Shown here in pieces: positions 9,783 to 18,187 of a stretch of 64,000 nt of DNA; position 1 is the first letter of the stretch, and every line of letters begins with the position of its first letter. This stretch comes from Enterococcaceae bacterium OF42-14pH9A. Lineage in GTDB: Bacteria; Bacillota; Bacilli; Lactobacillales; Enterococcaceae. Made by a program: the position numbers and the translations under genes. The notes below the pieces were generated by a model that ran no database searches, was not told the origin of the DNA, and was given only the letters and a program-made list of their open reading frames with translations. The stretch is taken from the NCBI GenBank assembly GCA_027692465.1, contig JAQEYU010000001.1, positions 496,001-560,000 of the forward strand. The letters are read 5' to 3'.

Positions 9783-12062
9783 ATGGGAACTGCAACAAAC
9801 GTTGAAGAAATGAACAAAACAGCCTGGGACGGTTTTAAAGGCAAACTTTGGAAAGAAGGAATCGACACCCGCGATTTCATTCAAGAAAACTACACACCTT
9901 ATGAAGGCAGTGCTGACTTTTTGGCAGAACCGACAGCTGCAACGAACGAACTGTGGGGTAAACTGCAAGGCTTGCAAAAACAAGAGCGCGAAAATGGCGG
10001 CGTTCTGGACATGGAAGCAGATATCGTTACAGCAGCAAATGCTTACGGTGCCGGCTATATTGATGAAAGCTTAAAAGACGAAGAAAAAATCGTCGGTTTG
10101 CAAACTGACAAACCTCTGAAACGGGCCTTCATGCCTTACGGTGGGATCCGGATGGCCGAAGAAGCATTGGAAAGCTACGGCTACGATGTAAATCCTAAAT
10201 ACACTGAAATTTTCAATAAATACCACAAGACACATAACCAAGGTGTTTTCGATGTGTACACTCCGGAAATTCGTGCGGCTCGTCGTGCGAAAATCATTAC
10301 TGGTCTGCCGGATACTTACGGCCGTGGCCGGATCGTCGGTGACTACCGTCGTGTGGCATTGTACGGTATCGATTATCTGATGGAACAAAAACAACATGAC
10401 CATGCCAACACCGGCCATGGCCAATTTACCGAAGACGATATCCGCCTTCGTGAAGAAATTTCAGATCAATACAAAGCGCTGAAACGCATGAAAGAAATGG
10501 CTGCAGCATACGGTTGTGACATTTCCCGTCCGGCTGAAAATGCTCGTGAAGCTGTTCAATGGACTTACTTTGGTTACTTGGCTGCCATTAAAGAACAAAA
10601 TGGTGCGGCAATGTCTATCGGCCGGATCTCTACTTTCCTTGATATCTACATCCAACGTGACTTGCAACGAGGATTGTTGAATGAAGATGAAGCACAAGAA
10701 CTGATTGACCATTTGGTAATGAAACTGCGTATGGTGAAATTCGCTCGTATCCCTAGCTACAACGAATTGTTCTCAGGCGACCCGGTTTGGGCAACCTTGT
10801 CTATCGCCGGTATGGGTATGGACGGACGGACATTGGTAACTAAAAATGACTTCCGCTTCTTGCGCACGCTGCAAAACATGGGGCCTTCTCCAGAACCAAA
10901 CATGACAGTTTTGTATTCTTCACGTTTGCCACAAGCATTCAAAGACTACGCTGCGAAGATCTCTATTGAAACTTCTTCAATCCAATACGAAAACGACGAT
11001 GTGATGCGTCCGGTATGGCGTGACGACTACGCAATCTGCTGCTGTGTATCTGCAACCGAGACCGGTAAAGAAATGCAATTCTTCGGTGCTCGTGCCAACT
11101 TGGCAAAAGCACTGTTGTACGCAATCAACGGTGGTGTGGATGAAAAGAGCAAAACTCAAGTCGGTCCTAAATATCGCGGAATCACTGGCGACGATGCGTT
11201 GGACTTTAACGAAGTCATGGAAAAATATGACGACATGTTGGAATGGTTGGCAGGGATGTATGTCAATACATTGAACTGTATCCATTACATGCATGACAAA
11301 TACTACTATGAAGCTGCTGAATTGGCATTGATGGATACCAACTTGAAACGGACCTTTGCAACTGGTATCGCCGGCTTCTCTCACGTAGTTGATTCTCTGG
11401 CTGCTATCAAATATGCAAAAGTTTACCCGGTTCGTGATGAAAACGGCTTGGCTATCGACTACAAGATCGAAGGGGACTTCCCTAAATACGGTAACGATGA
11501 CAACCGTGCCGACGACTTGGCGGTTTGGCTGCTGAAGACCTTCATGGAAAAATTGGAACACTACCACACTTACCGTAACTCAGAACCGACAACCTCGATT
11601 TTGACAATCACTTCAAACGTGGTTTACGGGAAAGCAACTGGCGCATTGCCTGACGGACGTCCTGCTGGCGAACCATTGGCACCAGGCGCAAACCCTTCAT
11701 ACGGAGCAGAAACTCACGGGTTGCTGGCTTCATTGAACTCTCTGACTAAATTGCCTTATGAATTGGCACTTGACGGTATTTCCAATACACAAAGTATCAA
11801 TCCTGATGCATTGGGTCATGACGAAGATGAGCAAATCGAAAACTTGACTCATGTGTTGGACGGTTACTTCGATCAAGGCGCTCATCACTTGAACGTGAAC
11901 GTCTTCGGTAAAGAAAAACTGATTGACGCTATGGAACATCCGGAAAAAGAAGAATATGCAAACTTCACAATTCGGGTTTCCGGTTACGCAGTTAAGTTCA
12001 TTGACTTGACTCGTGAACAACAATTGGATGTTATCAGCCGTACATTCCACGATCACATGTAA
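9783..12062 (+). CDS. pflB: PflB, formate C-acetyltransferase (pyruvate formate-lyase)
   Basis: Glycyl-radical enzyme converting pyruvate and CoA to acetyl-CoA and formate under anaerobic conditions. 759 aa. The catalytic cysteine pair lies in [13 protein letters not shown] (Cys 419-421; family enzymes use two adjacent cysteines). The glycyl-radical site is RVSGYAVKF near the C-terminus (Gly about 734). The ATG at 9783 is preceded by AAGGAGGG with a 7 bp spacer; a TTG directly before it is less likely. Codon use is strongly biased (CAA, GAA, GGT), as expected for a very highly expressed gene. Its activase gene pflA follows. Confidence 0.98.
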   Translation: MGTATNVEEMNKTAWDGFKGKLWKEGIDTRDFIQENYTPYEGSADFLAEPTAATNELWGKLQGLQKQERENGGVLDMEADIVTAANAYGAGYIDESLKDEEKIVGLQTDKPLKRAFMPYGGIRMAEEALESYGYDVNPKYTEIFNKYHKTHNQGVFDVYTPEIRAARRAKIITGLPDTYGRGRIVGDYRRVALYGIDYLMEQKQHDHANTGHGQFTEDDIRLREEISDQYKALKRMKEMAAAYGCDISRPAENAREAVQWTYFGYLAAIKEQNGAAMSIGRISTFLDIYIQRDLQRGLLNEDEAQELIDHLVMKLRMVKFARIPSYNELFSGDPVWATLSIAGMGMDGRTLVTKNDFRFLRTLQNMGPSPEPNMTVLYSSRLPQAFKDYAAKISIETSSIQYENDDVMRPVWRDDYAICCCVSATETGKEMQFFGARANLAKALLYAINGGVDEKSKTQVGPKYRGITGDDALDFNEVMEKYDDMLEWLAGMYVNTLNCIHYMHDKYYYEAAELALMDTNLKRTFATGIAGFSHVVDSLAAIKYAKVYPVRDENGLAIDYKIEGDFPKYGNDDNRADDLAVWLLKTFMEKLEHYHTYRNSEPTTSILTITSNVVYGKATGALPDGRPAGEPLAPGANPSYGAETHGLLASLNSLTKLPYELALDGISNTQSINPDALGHDEDEQIENLTHVLDGYFDQGAHHLNVNVFGKEKLIDAMEHPEKEEYANFTIRVSGYAVKFIDLTREQQLDVISRTFHDHM

Positions 12063-12085
12063 GCTGATTTAACGAACAAGCCCAT

Positions 12086-12120
12086 AAAAGGCGGATGGAC
12101 ATTGTTCATCCGCCTTTTAT
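12086..12120 (+). terminator. Intrinsic terminator after pflB
   Basis: AAAAGGCGGATG and CATCCGCCTTTT form a perfect 12 bp stem (12086-12118) ending in TTTTATT. It should limit read-through from pflB into pflA. Confidence 0.93.
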
Positions 12121-12152
12121 TACAGCTATTGTTTGAAAGTTCACATATAGGA

Positions 12153-12257
12153 GCTGCTGTCGCCTCAGATTTGTTTATCCGGAAGTTTTGCAAACCGGAG
12201 CAAGAGGCGAAGGAACGAGCTGTCGACAGGTCTTTTTGAAAAGACGGACTCAGCAGC
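12153..12257 (+). promoter_or_regulatory. Branched RNA-like structure between pflB and pflA
   Basis: An outer stem GCTGCTG (12153-12159) / CAGCAGC (12251-12257) encloses three nested or adjacent hairpins: TCGCCTC (12160-12166) / GAGGCGA (12204-12210) with an inner CCGG pair, the palindrome CTGTCGACAG (about 12219-12228), and GTCTTTTTGAAAAGAC (about 12230-12245). This would form a multi-branched fold in the pflA leader. The pairing was read by eye and I recognise no known riboswitch motif. Confidence 0.4.
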
Positions 12258-12335
12258 CAGTTTCTCAACCACTTAATCGCTCAATTTCGAAAACAGCCCA
12301 CTGTCTTCGAATCATCATATAGGAGGATCAGATCG

Positions 12336-13118
12336 ATGTCTGAGAAAACCAATCAAGAAGCGGTCTACGGTATCGTACATTCTACAGAAAGTTTCGGCTC
12401 TGTCGATGGCCCGGGTGTGCGTTTTATCGTCTTTTTACAAGGCTGTAAAATGCGCTGCCAGTTCTGTCACAATCCGGATACCTGGATGCTGCAAAATCCC
12501 AAGGCCCGCAAGCGTACAGCTGATGATGTCTTGGAAGAAGCGTTACACTACCAAAGCTACTGGGGCAAAAAAGGCGGCATCACTGTCAGCGGCGGCGAAC
12601 CTCTTTTGCAGATCGACTTTCTGATCGATCTTTTCAAAAAGGCCAAAGCCCAAGGGATCAACACGACCTTGGATACTTGTGGACAGCCTTTTACCAGGGA
12701 AGAGCCTTTCTTCTCCAAGTTCAATGAACTGATGGAATATACCGACCTCTTATTATTCGATATCAAGCAGATCGATGAAAAGGCCCATAAAATGTTGACA
12801 CGTCAGTCCAATAAAAGCATCCTGGATATGGCCCAGTACCTCTCTGAGATCAACAAACCGGTCTGGATTCGTCACGTACTGGTTCCTGAACGCAGCGATT
12901 ATGACGAGTATCTGGTACGCTTGAATACCTTTATCCAAACACTGAATAATGTGGATAAGGTAGAGATCCTGCCGTACCATACGATGGGTAAATACAAATG
13001 GGAAGAACTTAATTTGGATTATCCGCTGGAAGGAATCTTGCCGCCGACAGAAGAACGAGTGAACAATGCTAAAAAACTGCTTCATACCGAAGATTATGTC
13101 GGATATTTGACCCGCTGA
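12336..13118 (+). CDS. pflA: PflA, pyruvate formate-lyase activating enzyme
   Basis: Radical SAM enzyme that installs the glycyl radical on PflB. 260 aa. The CxxxCxxC iron-sulfur motif is GCKMRCQFCHNPDTW (about residues 31-45), with SGGEPLLQ as the SAM-binding GGE-type motif and LLFDIKQID downstream. AGGAGG at about 12321 lies 9 bp before the ATG. It has a strong terminator behind it. The gap to pflB holds a terminator and a structured region, so pflA may be expressed separately or at lower level. Confidence 0.97.
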   Translation: MSEKTNQEAVYGIVHSTESFGSVDGPGVRFIVFLQGCKMRCQFCHNPDTWMLQNPKARKRTADDVLEEALHYQSYWGKKGGITVSGGEPLLQIDFLIDLFKKAKAQGINTTLDTCGQPFTREEPFFSKFNELMEYTDLLLFDIKQIDEKAHKMLTRQSNKSILDMAQYLSEINKPVWIRHVLVPERSDYDEYLVRLNTFIQTLNNVDKVEILPYHTMGKYKWEELNLDYPLEGILPPTEERVNNAKKLLHTEDYVGYLTR

Positions 13119-13131
13119 CGGAATTACTGAT

Positions 13132-13167
13132 AAAGGGAAAGAATGGTTTGATTCTTTCCCTTTTTTT
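13132..13167 (+). terminator. Intrinsic terminator after pflA
   Basis: AAAGGGAAAGAAT and ATTCTTTCCCTTT form a perfect stem with a GGTTTG loop, followed by a T-run (to 13167). Confidence 0.93.
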
Positions 13168-13211
13168 GTTTATGATTATGAAGAACTCAACTAAAGGAGC
13201 GAACTTAAATT

Positions 13212-14141
13212 ATGTCGAAAGTTTTGATTTTTGGACACCAAAACCCTGATACAGATGCCATCGGTGCAGCAATTGCTTTTGCTGAACTGCAAAAAGCCAT
13301 GGATGTCGATGCCGAGGCGGTTGCCTTAGGGGAGCCTTCAGAGGAAACCCGCTATGCATTGGATCATTTTGGGTTGGCCGCACCGCGCGTGATCACAACC
13401 GTCAAACCTGAAACAGAAGCTGTGATGCTGGTGGATCATAATGAATTTCAGCAAAGTGTTTCAGATATTGCTGAGCTGAACATTTTGTCAGTAGTGGACC
13501 ATCACCGGATCGCTAATTTTGAAACAGCAAATCCGTTGTACTATCGCGCCGAACCAGTAGGGTGCACCAGCACAATTATTTACAAGATGTATCGAGAAAT
13601 GGAAGCGGAGATTAAAAAAGAAGTTGCCGGCATCATGTTGTCTGCCATCATTTCTGATACGCTCTTGTTCAAGTCGCCTACCTGCACGCCGGAAGATGTC
13701 AATGCGGCGGAAAAACTGGCGGAAATCGCAGAAGTGGATCTGGAAAGCTATGGTCTGGCGATGTTGAAGGCTGGTACCAATCTGGCCGATAAGTCAGCTG
13801 AAGTTCTGTTAGATCTGGATGCAAAAAGCTTTCCGATGGGAGATGAAACTGTCCGTATCGCACAAGTCAACACAGTCGATCTGAAAGAGGTCTTTGACCG
13901 TCAAGCGGAATTGGAAGCAGCGATGAAAGCAGACAGCGAAAAGAACGGATATGATCTGTTCCTGCTGATTGCTACCAATATTTTGGATAGTGACTCTGAA
14001 CTGTTGGCAATCGGTGAACCAATTGCTAAAGTCGAAGCAGCTTTCAATACAAAATTGGTAAACAATCGCGCGTTCCTGCCGGGAGTCGTTTCCCGCAAGA
14101 AGCAAGTGGTTCCGCAACTGACAGCAGCTTTTAACAGCTGA
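13212..14141 (+). CDS. ppaC: Manganese-dependent inorganic pyrophosphatase (family II)
   Basis: Hydrolyses pyrophosphate to orthophosphate in the cytoplasm, pulling biosynthetic reactions forward. 309 aa, the usual family II length. DHH-family motifs are seen: [15 protein letters not shown] at the N-terminus, [17 protein letters not shown] (the DHH motif, about residues 96-99), and a C-terminal SRKKQVVP substrate-binding loop. AAAGGAG precedes the ATG. The position after pflA is conserved in streptococci and enterococci. Confidence 0.97.
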   Translation: MSKVLIFGHQNPDTDAIGAAIAFAELQKAMDVDAEAVALGEPSEETRYALDHFGLAAPRVITTVKPETEAVMLVDHNEFQQSVSDIAELNILSVVDHHRIANFETANPLYYRAEPVGCTSTIIYKMYREMEAEIKKEVAGIMLSAIISDTLLFKSPTCTPEDVNAAEKLAEIAEVDLESYGLAMLKAGTNLADKSAEVLLDLDAKSFPMGDETVRIAQVNTVDLKEVFDRQAELEAAMKADSEKNGYDLFLLIATNILDSDSELLAIGEPIAKVEAAFNTKLVNNRAFLPGVVSRKKQVVPQLTAAFNS

Positions 14142-14210
14142 TACAGATTGTCGGACAGAACTGATAAGTATCCGGCGGTGGACTTATTGCAGTTGTCAGA
14201 GCCGCTGGAA

Positions 14211-14372
14211 TCAGGGCGTGTCTGAAAACGGCGTTGGCGATAGCTTTTTAGTCTTTTTTTACCGTTATCGGTGTCGGGAATGTTCCGCTGCGGCAGCACT
14301 GATTAAGCAGGCCTTCGCTTTGTGACTCCGGTAAAAGGCCCTTAAAATCTGAACGCTGCCGAAGTTTCCCGA
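14211..14372 (-). repeat. TIR element copy H, reverse orientation, right end degenerate
   Basis: Starts TCAGGGCGTGTCTGAAAACG and keeps the reverse-orientation landmarks TTTACCGTTATCGG, CGCTTTGTGACTCCGGTAAAA and AAAATCTGA. The right terminal repeat is barely recognisable. It lies between ppaC and the hairpin leader at 14423. Confidence 0.7.
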
Positions 14373-14414
14373 ATCCATTGATTTTCGTTGCCGGCATATT
14401 CCTGCCTAATAGAG

Positions 14415-14568
14415 AAAATATCCGAGCCGTTCCATATCCTGTTGCCCGCTGTTGTCTTCAATGACAACCAGTGAATTCTCGTCGATGGCCTGTGTTTCTT
14501 TCAAAGAAAACCTGCAGGCCATCAGACATCGAGAGCAGTGCAGGATCGAAAACGGCTCGTTTTTTTTT
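14415..14568 (+). promoter_or_regulatory. Nested hairpin leader ending in an intrinsic terminator, upstream of the gene at 14602
   Basis: CGAGCCGTT (14423-14431) pairs with AACGGCTCG (14551-14559), which is followed directly by nine T (14560-14568). Nested inside are ATCCTG (14436-14441) / CAGGAT (14541-14546), GTTGTC/GACAAC (14451-14468), TCTCG (14477-14481) / CGAGA (14529-14533) and GATGGCCTG (14484-14492) / CAGGCCATC (14515-14523). All stems are mutually compatible, giving a fold of about 137 nt closed by a terminator 33 bp before the start codon. It is either an attenuator-type leader or a small RNA. No T-box, SRP RNA or known riboswitch consensus was recognised. Possible promoter boxes just upstream (TTGCCG...TAATAG) are weak. 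Confidence 0.55.
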
Positions 14569-14601
14569 GCGGAAATAGATTCATATGAAGGAGTTCTTGT
14601 C

Positions 14602-15444
14602 ATGAAATTGGTTTGTGATGTATCAGATAGCAAAAGAAACAGCTTGGCGCAACAACCGATCTTTGGTAGGCTGACGGATTTTTTATACCGAAATCAGCAA
14701 GTGATCTTGCGGGAGCTGGTCAAGGAGTTCCCGCAAGCCGGTTTTGCCAAGTATTTGGAATCATGTATCGAGGCGGGGTTGATCCTGCGTAAGGATCGCC
14801 GGTATCAGCTGGCCTTACCGGTTTTTTCCGGCAAAGAACAGGCAACTTTGCTGTCGACAGAGGCTGCGCAAGCGTTTTTGCAGTCCGGTAAAACTAAAAA
14901 TGCCGCTGAACTCAGTCTTCTCTTTGAAGCTGCGCGGCGCCGTGCAACCAGAGGATTCGATCCGTACTATCTGGAAGCTGACGTCGAACTGCTGCGTTTT
15001 GCTCATGTCGAGGATGAAGCGTTGATTTTAGCTTCAGCCAGTGTCGGCGACTTGCAAGTCGAAGATCTGGCCGGCTATTTTGCTGCCAACAGAAGAGTGG
15101 TTGAGCCGTCGGTATTTGCCAAAATGCGACGTTTGCTGGGGGATGTTGATGAAGACTATTTCATGCAGCAGATAGGCTGGATCGTCAGTCGGATCACTCG
15201 CGGCAAGGTGCCCCGACAAACGATTTTTCTTGAGACACTGCTGTCAACGGGAATCGTCGCAAAGACTGCGGAGGGACTTTTTACTATGGAAATCCCTTGT
15301 TTGGTAAAAGGTGATGTGACAGGCCAGTCTACGCTTTCGGACAAAACCACAGCGAAATCTCATTTTGAGGAGATGTCCCTGTATAGCGAACTTTGTAAAG
15401 ACTGTTGTGGCGGCTTGCAACAATGGTTTGTCAAAATCAAGTAA
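14602..15444 (+). CDS. Uncharacterised protein, possibly DUF1803-like
   Basis: 280 aa soluble protein with no signal peptide or membrane segment. The N-terminal third (QQPIFGRLTDFLYRNQQVILRELVKEFPQ..., ending in YLESCIEAGLILRKDRRYQL) looks like a winged-helix-type fold. It recalls DUF1803 proteins that follow ppaC in related genera; this is from memory and moderate at best. The start ATG at 14602 has AAGGAG at 14588-14593 with an 8 bp spacer. An upstream in-frame extension to 14452 would run through the hairpin leader and terminator, so I reject it. The C-terminus has clustered cysteines (LCKDCCGG). Confidence 0.6.
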   Translation: MKLVCDVSDSKRNSLAQQPIFGRLTDFLYRNQQVILRELVKEFPQAGFAKYLESCIEAGLILRKDRRYQLALPVFSGKEQATLLSTEAAQAFLQSGKTKNAAELSLLFEAARRRATRGFDPYYLEADVELLRFAHVEDEALILASASVGDLQVEDLAGYFAANRRVVEPSVFAKMRRLLGDVDEDYFMQQIGWIVSRITRGKVPRQTIFLETLLSTGIVAKTAEGLFTMEIPCLVKGDVTGQSTLSDKTTAKSHFEEMSLYSELCKDCCGGLQQWFVKIK

Positions 15445-15494
15445 GCTTTTGAAAAATATTGGTATCTAAAATGATAAAATATTAAGTGTTATTA

Positions 15495-15523
15495 TTGTTA
15501 ATCTCATAAATGCATGATAAACT
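15495..15523 (+). promoter_or_regulatory. Candidate promoter for the gene at 15646
   Basis: TTGTTA (15495-15500), 17 bp spacer, TAAACT (15518-15523). It would give a leader of about 115 nt before the coding region, long for a simple monocistronic gene. Confidence 0.55.
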
Positions 15524-15645
15524 TTAATTAGCAAGTGAACCCGTAGGAAAAACGTCCCCTATCCGGAAGCCGTGAAAGACTTCATCGTTAAAGGATCGTT
15601 TGCTCACCGGTTGATAACAGACGCGAATCAAAGGAGGCATTTATT

Positions 15646-16095
15646 TTGGAAAAGTTACAGAATAACACAACAAAGATGCAGGAAACGAGACGGGAAAACG
15701 GTGATTTGATCACTTTTGTCTCGATGGTGGAAGTTGAAAAAGCCCGCAGAGAATTGAAATTGAGTCAAATCGATGAAGCGAATTTCTCTGATGCAGAGAT
15801 TGTTTTGGCGATCCAGAAGCAAAAAGAAGTCAATGCTTCAACCGTGGTGCCGATTATTTTAGATTGGCTGGTGGAAGCCAATTTCATCGTCTCCGGTTCC
15901 CAGGCCGCAGCTTATATCCGAAAAAACGGAAAATACGCTGTCGAAGGGTTTCAATACAAGACCATCGGCGAAATGGATTTTGACAGCAATGGCAACTACT
16001 ACCTGGTGATTGCTTCCAGTACCCGTAAAAAAATGGAATGTATCTACAAAGTATATACAAATGGAGAAATCAAAGAGCTGGTAGTCGAAGCCTGA
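15646..16095 (+). CDS. Hypothetical protein, 149 aa
   Basis: Start TTG at 15646, fixed by AAGGAGG at 15631-15637 with an 8 bp spacer. I do not recognise the family. The N-terminal half is helical and charged (VEKARRELKLSQIDEANFSDAEIVLAIQKQKE is one segment of it), and the C-terminal half looks like beta strands (YKTIGEMDFDSNGNYYLVIAS). There is no signal peptide or membrane helix. It has its own promoter candidate and a strong terminator, so it is probably monocistronic. Confidence 0.7.
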   Translation: MEKLQNNTTKMQETRRENGDLITFVSMVEVEKARRELKLSQIDEANFSDAEIVLAIQKQKEVNASTVVPIILDWLVEANFIVSGSQAAAYIRKNGKYAVEGFQYKTIGEMDFDSNGNYYLVIASSTRKKMECIYKVYTNGEIKELVVEA

Positions 16096-16138
16096 CACGA
16101 ATGCAAGTGAAAACGGCTGCCTGTGAGATATTGTTACC

Positions 16139-16192
16139 AAAAAAGGTCATTGAATCCCCTGCGATCACAGCGGGATTCAATGACCTTTTTTT
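16139..16192. terminator. Strong terminator after the gene at 15646
   Basis: AAAAAAGGTCATTGAATCCC pairs with GGGATTCAATGACCTTTTTT: a 20 bp perfect stem flanked by A and T runs, so it could act in both directions. Confidence 0.93.
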
Positions 16193-16286
16193 CGTTTGTT
16201 AATATTCGGGGTGAGAAGGGAGGAAGGTTTGAGTTGTGCAAAGCGGTCGTTGAATGCTCGTGAGACCGGCTCGGCTCAGTTACTTG

Positions 16287-16325
16287 AACGAAAAAACGCC
16301 GGAACAAGAAGTTCAGCGGCGTTTT
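16287..16325 (-). terminator. Terminator of the minus-strand gene ending at 16384
   Basis: AAAACGCCG (16293-16301) pairs with CGGCGTTTT (16317-16325). On the minus strand the stem is followed by a T-run (GGCGTTTTTTCG). Confidence 0.85.
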
Positions 16326-16383
16326 GAATGTGGATCCGATAGCGGGCTGTAATTCTCAAAAGAGTGAAGTCTCCTAAAAAAAA

Positions 16384-16998
16384 TCAGGTTTTTTCTTGTT
16401 TGCGAAGCTGTACCCAAGTGAACAGAGTCAAAAAGCCGATGTTGAAAACAGCTGCGAAGATACTGCCGAAATTCGGTAGTATGAATTCTGCCATAAAAAC
16501 ACTGTAGATCACACTGGCCAGATACATCAACATGTTCACAGCCATCAGGAAAGCCAGCAAATAGAATTTACGATTATTCAAAAATGTGATTAAAAAAAAC
16601 AGCATGGCGATGAGTGTGATCAAAATCTGTAAACCGGCCGCCAATATATAGAAGAAAGATTGCGGATCGAAAACTAGCAGAAAAGTGCGCAGCAGTAATA
16701 TGATGTAGGCAAAAAAATAAAAGGTGGAGGCTTCACGGAACGAATCGTTGCCGATGCGCTTGTAGTACCACCACAAAAAACCGCTGAAAATTGTGGCGAA
16801 TACGATGAAAAGATGGTTGAAGAGCAGAGACAGTGCTCCTTCGTCAAAAAAATCGGTTTGCAACAGTCTGGTTTCCAAAAAATCGACAGCGTAGCGGTTA
16901 GCAAGCAGCAAGTAAAGGAAAAAGAAAGCGACAGCGGCAAAACCACTGGTCACTGTGAGTAGTCCGAAGCGATTATCGGTTGTTGACGGATGGTTCAT
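16384..16998 (-). CDS. Hypothetical integral membrane protein, 204 aa
   Basis: About six hydrophobic segments are visible, for example GFAAVAFFFLYLLLA, LLFNHLFIVFATIFSGFLW, FFAYIILLLRTFLLV, ILITLIAMLFFLITF, FLMAVNMLMYLASVIY and a C-terminal pair ending WVQLRKQEKT. I recognise no family. GAGGT precedes the ATG by about 9 bp. It has its own promoter candidate (minus strand, 17091-17118) and terminator. Confidence 0.75.
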   Translation of the reverse strand: MNHPSTTDNRFGLLTVTSGFAAVAFFFLYLLLANRYAVDFLETRLLQTDFFDEGALSLLFNHLFIVFATIFSGFLWWYYKRIGNDSFREASTFYFFAYIILLLRTFLLVFDPQSFFYILAAGLQILITLIAMLFFLITFLNNRKFYLLAFLMAVNMLMYLASVIYSVFMAEFILPNFGSIFAAVFNIGFLTLFTWVQLRKQEKT

Positions 16999-17090
16999 TT
17001 CACGACCTCAGTTCCTGAGAATTTTATATTAAAATAATAACAAAACGATAAGCGAATGTCGATAGCATCTAATAAGAAAGCTGGAAAAAC

Positions 17091-17118
17091 AGTATAAAAT
17101 TAACTATTATCTTGTCAT
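17091..17118 (-). promoter_or_regulatory. Promoter candidate for the membrane protein gene at 16384-16998
   Basis: On the minus strand, -35 ATGACA (17113-17118), 16 bp spacer, -10 TATACT (17091-17096). The surrounding DNA is very AT rich. Confidence 0.5.
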
Positions 17119-17123
17119 ATATG

Positions 17124-17672
17124 TTATTTTAGAGAATCCTTTCCACGATTGCGTACTTTCTTCGTCCAAAAACCGCCGGAGATATATTTGGGTTCATATG
17201 AGATAACAAAAGCTCGTTCTTCGATTTCTTTAATCAAACGATAGAGCTCCTGTTCATTTTTGCGAGCGGAGAGGATTTCCAGCAAAATTCGTTCCCCCTC
17301 TAAACCGTGGGCCGCACTTTGGGTGACACCATAACCGTGAGCGCGGAGGGTGGCCGGCATCTGTCGATCTGCTTCACTGTCGGAAGGCAGGATCACAGTT
17401 ACCATGATATAACCCAGTGCCAGCCGGTCTTCAATTTTGATGCCGACGCTGATGCCGACAGCGTAGCCCAATGCGTAGACTAAAAGGTTAAGGGGATTAT
17501 CCAAACGATCCAGGACCAGCGATAGTCCCAAGATGTAAACGGTGATTTCCACCATACTCAGCAAAGGGGCAATCACCCGGTAACCTTTCATAGTCAATAG
17601 AAACCGTAGTGTATTCAAAGTGACATATACGAAATTGATCCCGAAGATCATAAGCAGCATTTTTACATCCAA
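17124..17672 (-). CDS. UPF0316 / DUF2179-type membrane protein (YebE-like)
   Basis: Three N-terminal membrane helices (LLMIFGINFVYVTLNTLRF, APLLSMVEITVYILGLSLV and LLVYALGYAVGISVGI, followed by KIEDRLALGY) are followed by a cytoplasmic DUF2179-like domain (LRAHGYGVTQSAAHGLEGER... LLEILSARKNEQELYRLIKEI... FVISYEPKYISGGFW). This is the UPF0316 architecture; the function is unknown. On the minus strand AAGGAG directly abuts a GTG at 17681 (spacing too short), while a TTG at 17672 has a 10 bp spacer, so I take 17672. The product is 182 aa. Confidence 0.82.
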   Translation of the reverse strand: MDVKMLLMIFGINFVYVTLNTLRFLLTMKGYRVIAPLLSMVEITVYILGLSLVLDRLDNPLNLLVYALGYAVGISVGIKIEDRLALGYIMVTVILPSDSEADRQMPATLRAHGYGVTQSAAHGLEGERILLEILSARKNEQELYRLIKEIEERAFVISYEPKYISGGFWTKKVRNRGKDSLK

Positions 17673-18187
17673 AATCGTCACACTCCTTTTCTTTCACATT
17701 ACTCTATGCGGCCGCTAATGACAATCAAAGCGCCTTTTTCAGAAAATAGGTATGGATATTCCTGTAAAATCCGTCAGAATGCTGTTTGTGCCTTAAAATG
17801 AAGAATCCACTGCTGCTAAAATCATGGGGAAGTCATTTTGTGTTATTTTCTTAATAAAATATGGCGTTTGCTACATAAAATTTAATCAATTAACATAAGT
17901 TTGAAAAAACGTCAACAAGAAACATTCTGAAAATTGTTAAAAGTCGAAAAAACCTTTACACATGCATGTAAGCGATTTATTTACGAATGATTTAGATGCT
18001 GAATAAATAATGGATTTTCGGATAAAGAACAATTTTTTCTTTTTTCGAGGTTTATCCTTTTCAACAATTAAGATTGTGTTATTATTATATTAGAAAACGT
18101 CGGTTCCCGCTGATAAGGATGGCTGTGAAGGTTTTCCGGGGGGATTTTCGTTTTGAACAGAAACACGTAGAAAGAAAGGGAAATGGT
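17673..18187. other. AT-rich intergenic region upstream of glgB
   Basis: About 500 bp without a gene. TGTAAGCGATTTAT at 17967-17980 matches the catabolite-responsive element consensus TGWAANCGNTNWCA except at the last two positions. TTTACA at 17955-17960 with TTATTT about 16 bp on could be an overlapping promoter. A better promoter lies at 18060-18088. The remainder is AT-rich with no clear structure. Confidence 0.4.
18060..18088 (+). promoter_or_regulatory. Candidate promoter of the glycogen operon
   Basis: TTCAAC (18060-18065), 17 bp spacer, TATTAT (18083-18088), leading to a leader of about 90 nt before the glgB ATG. Confidence 0.55.

Noticed and set aside
12119-12335. T-box riboswitch in the pflA leader
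   Set aside because: No AGGGUGGNACCGCG-type T-box sequence and no terminator before pflA.
14452-14601. N-terminal extension of the gene at 14602
   Set aside because: It would translate through a nested hairpin and a nine-T terminator, and a good ribosome site precedes the ATG at 14602.
17902-17917. Second cre-like site upstream of glgB
   Set aside because: The A-run shifts the two half-sites out of register with the consensus; too weak to report.
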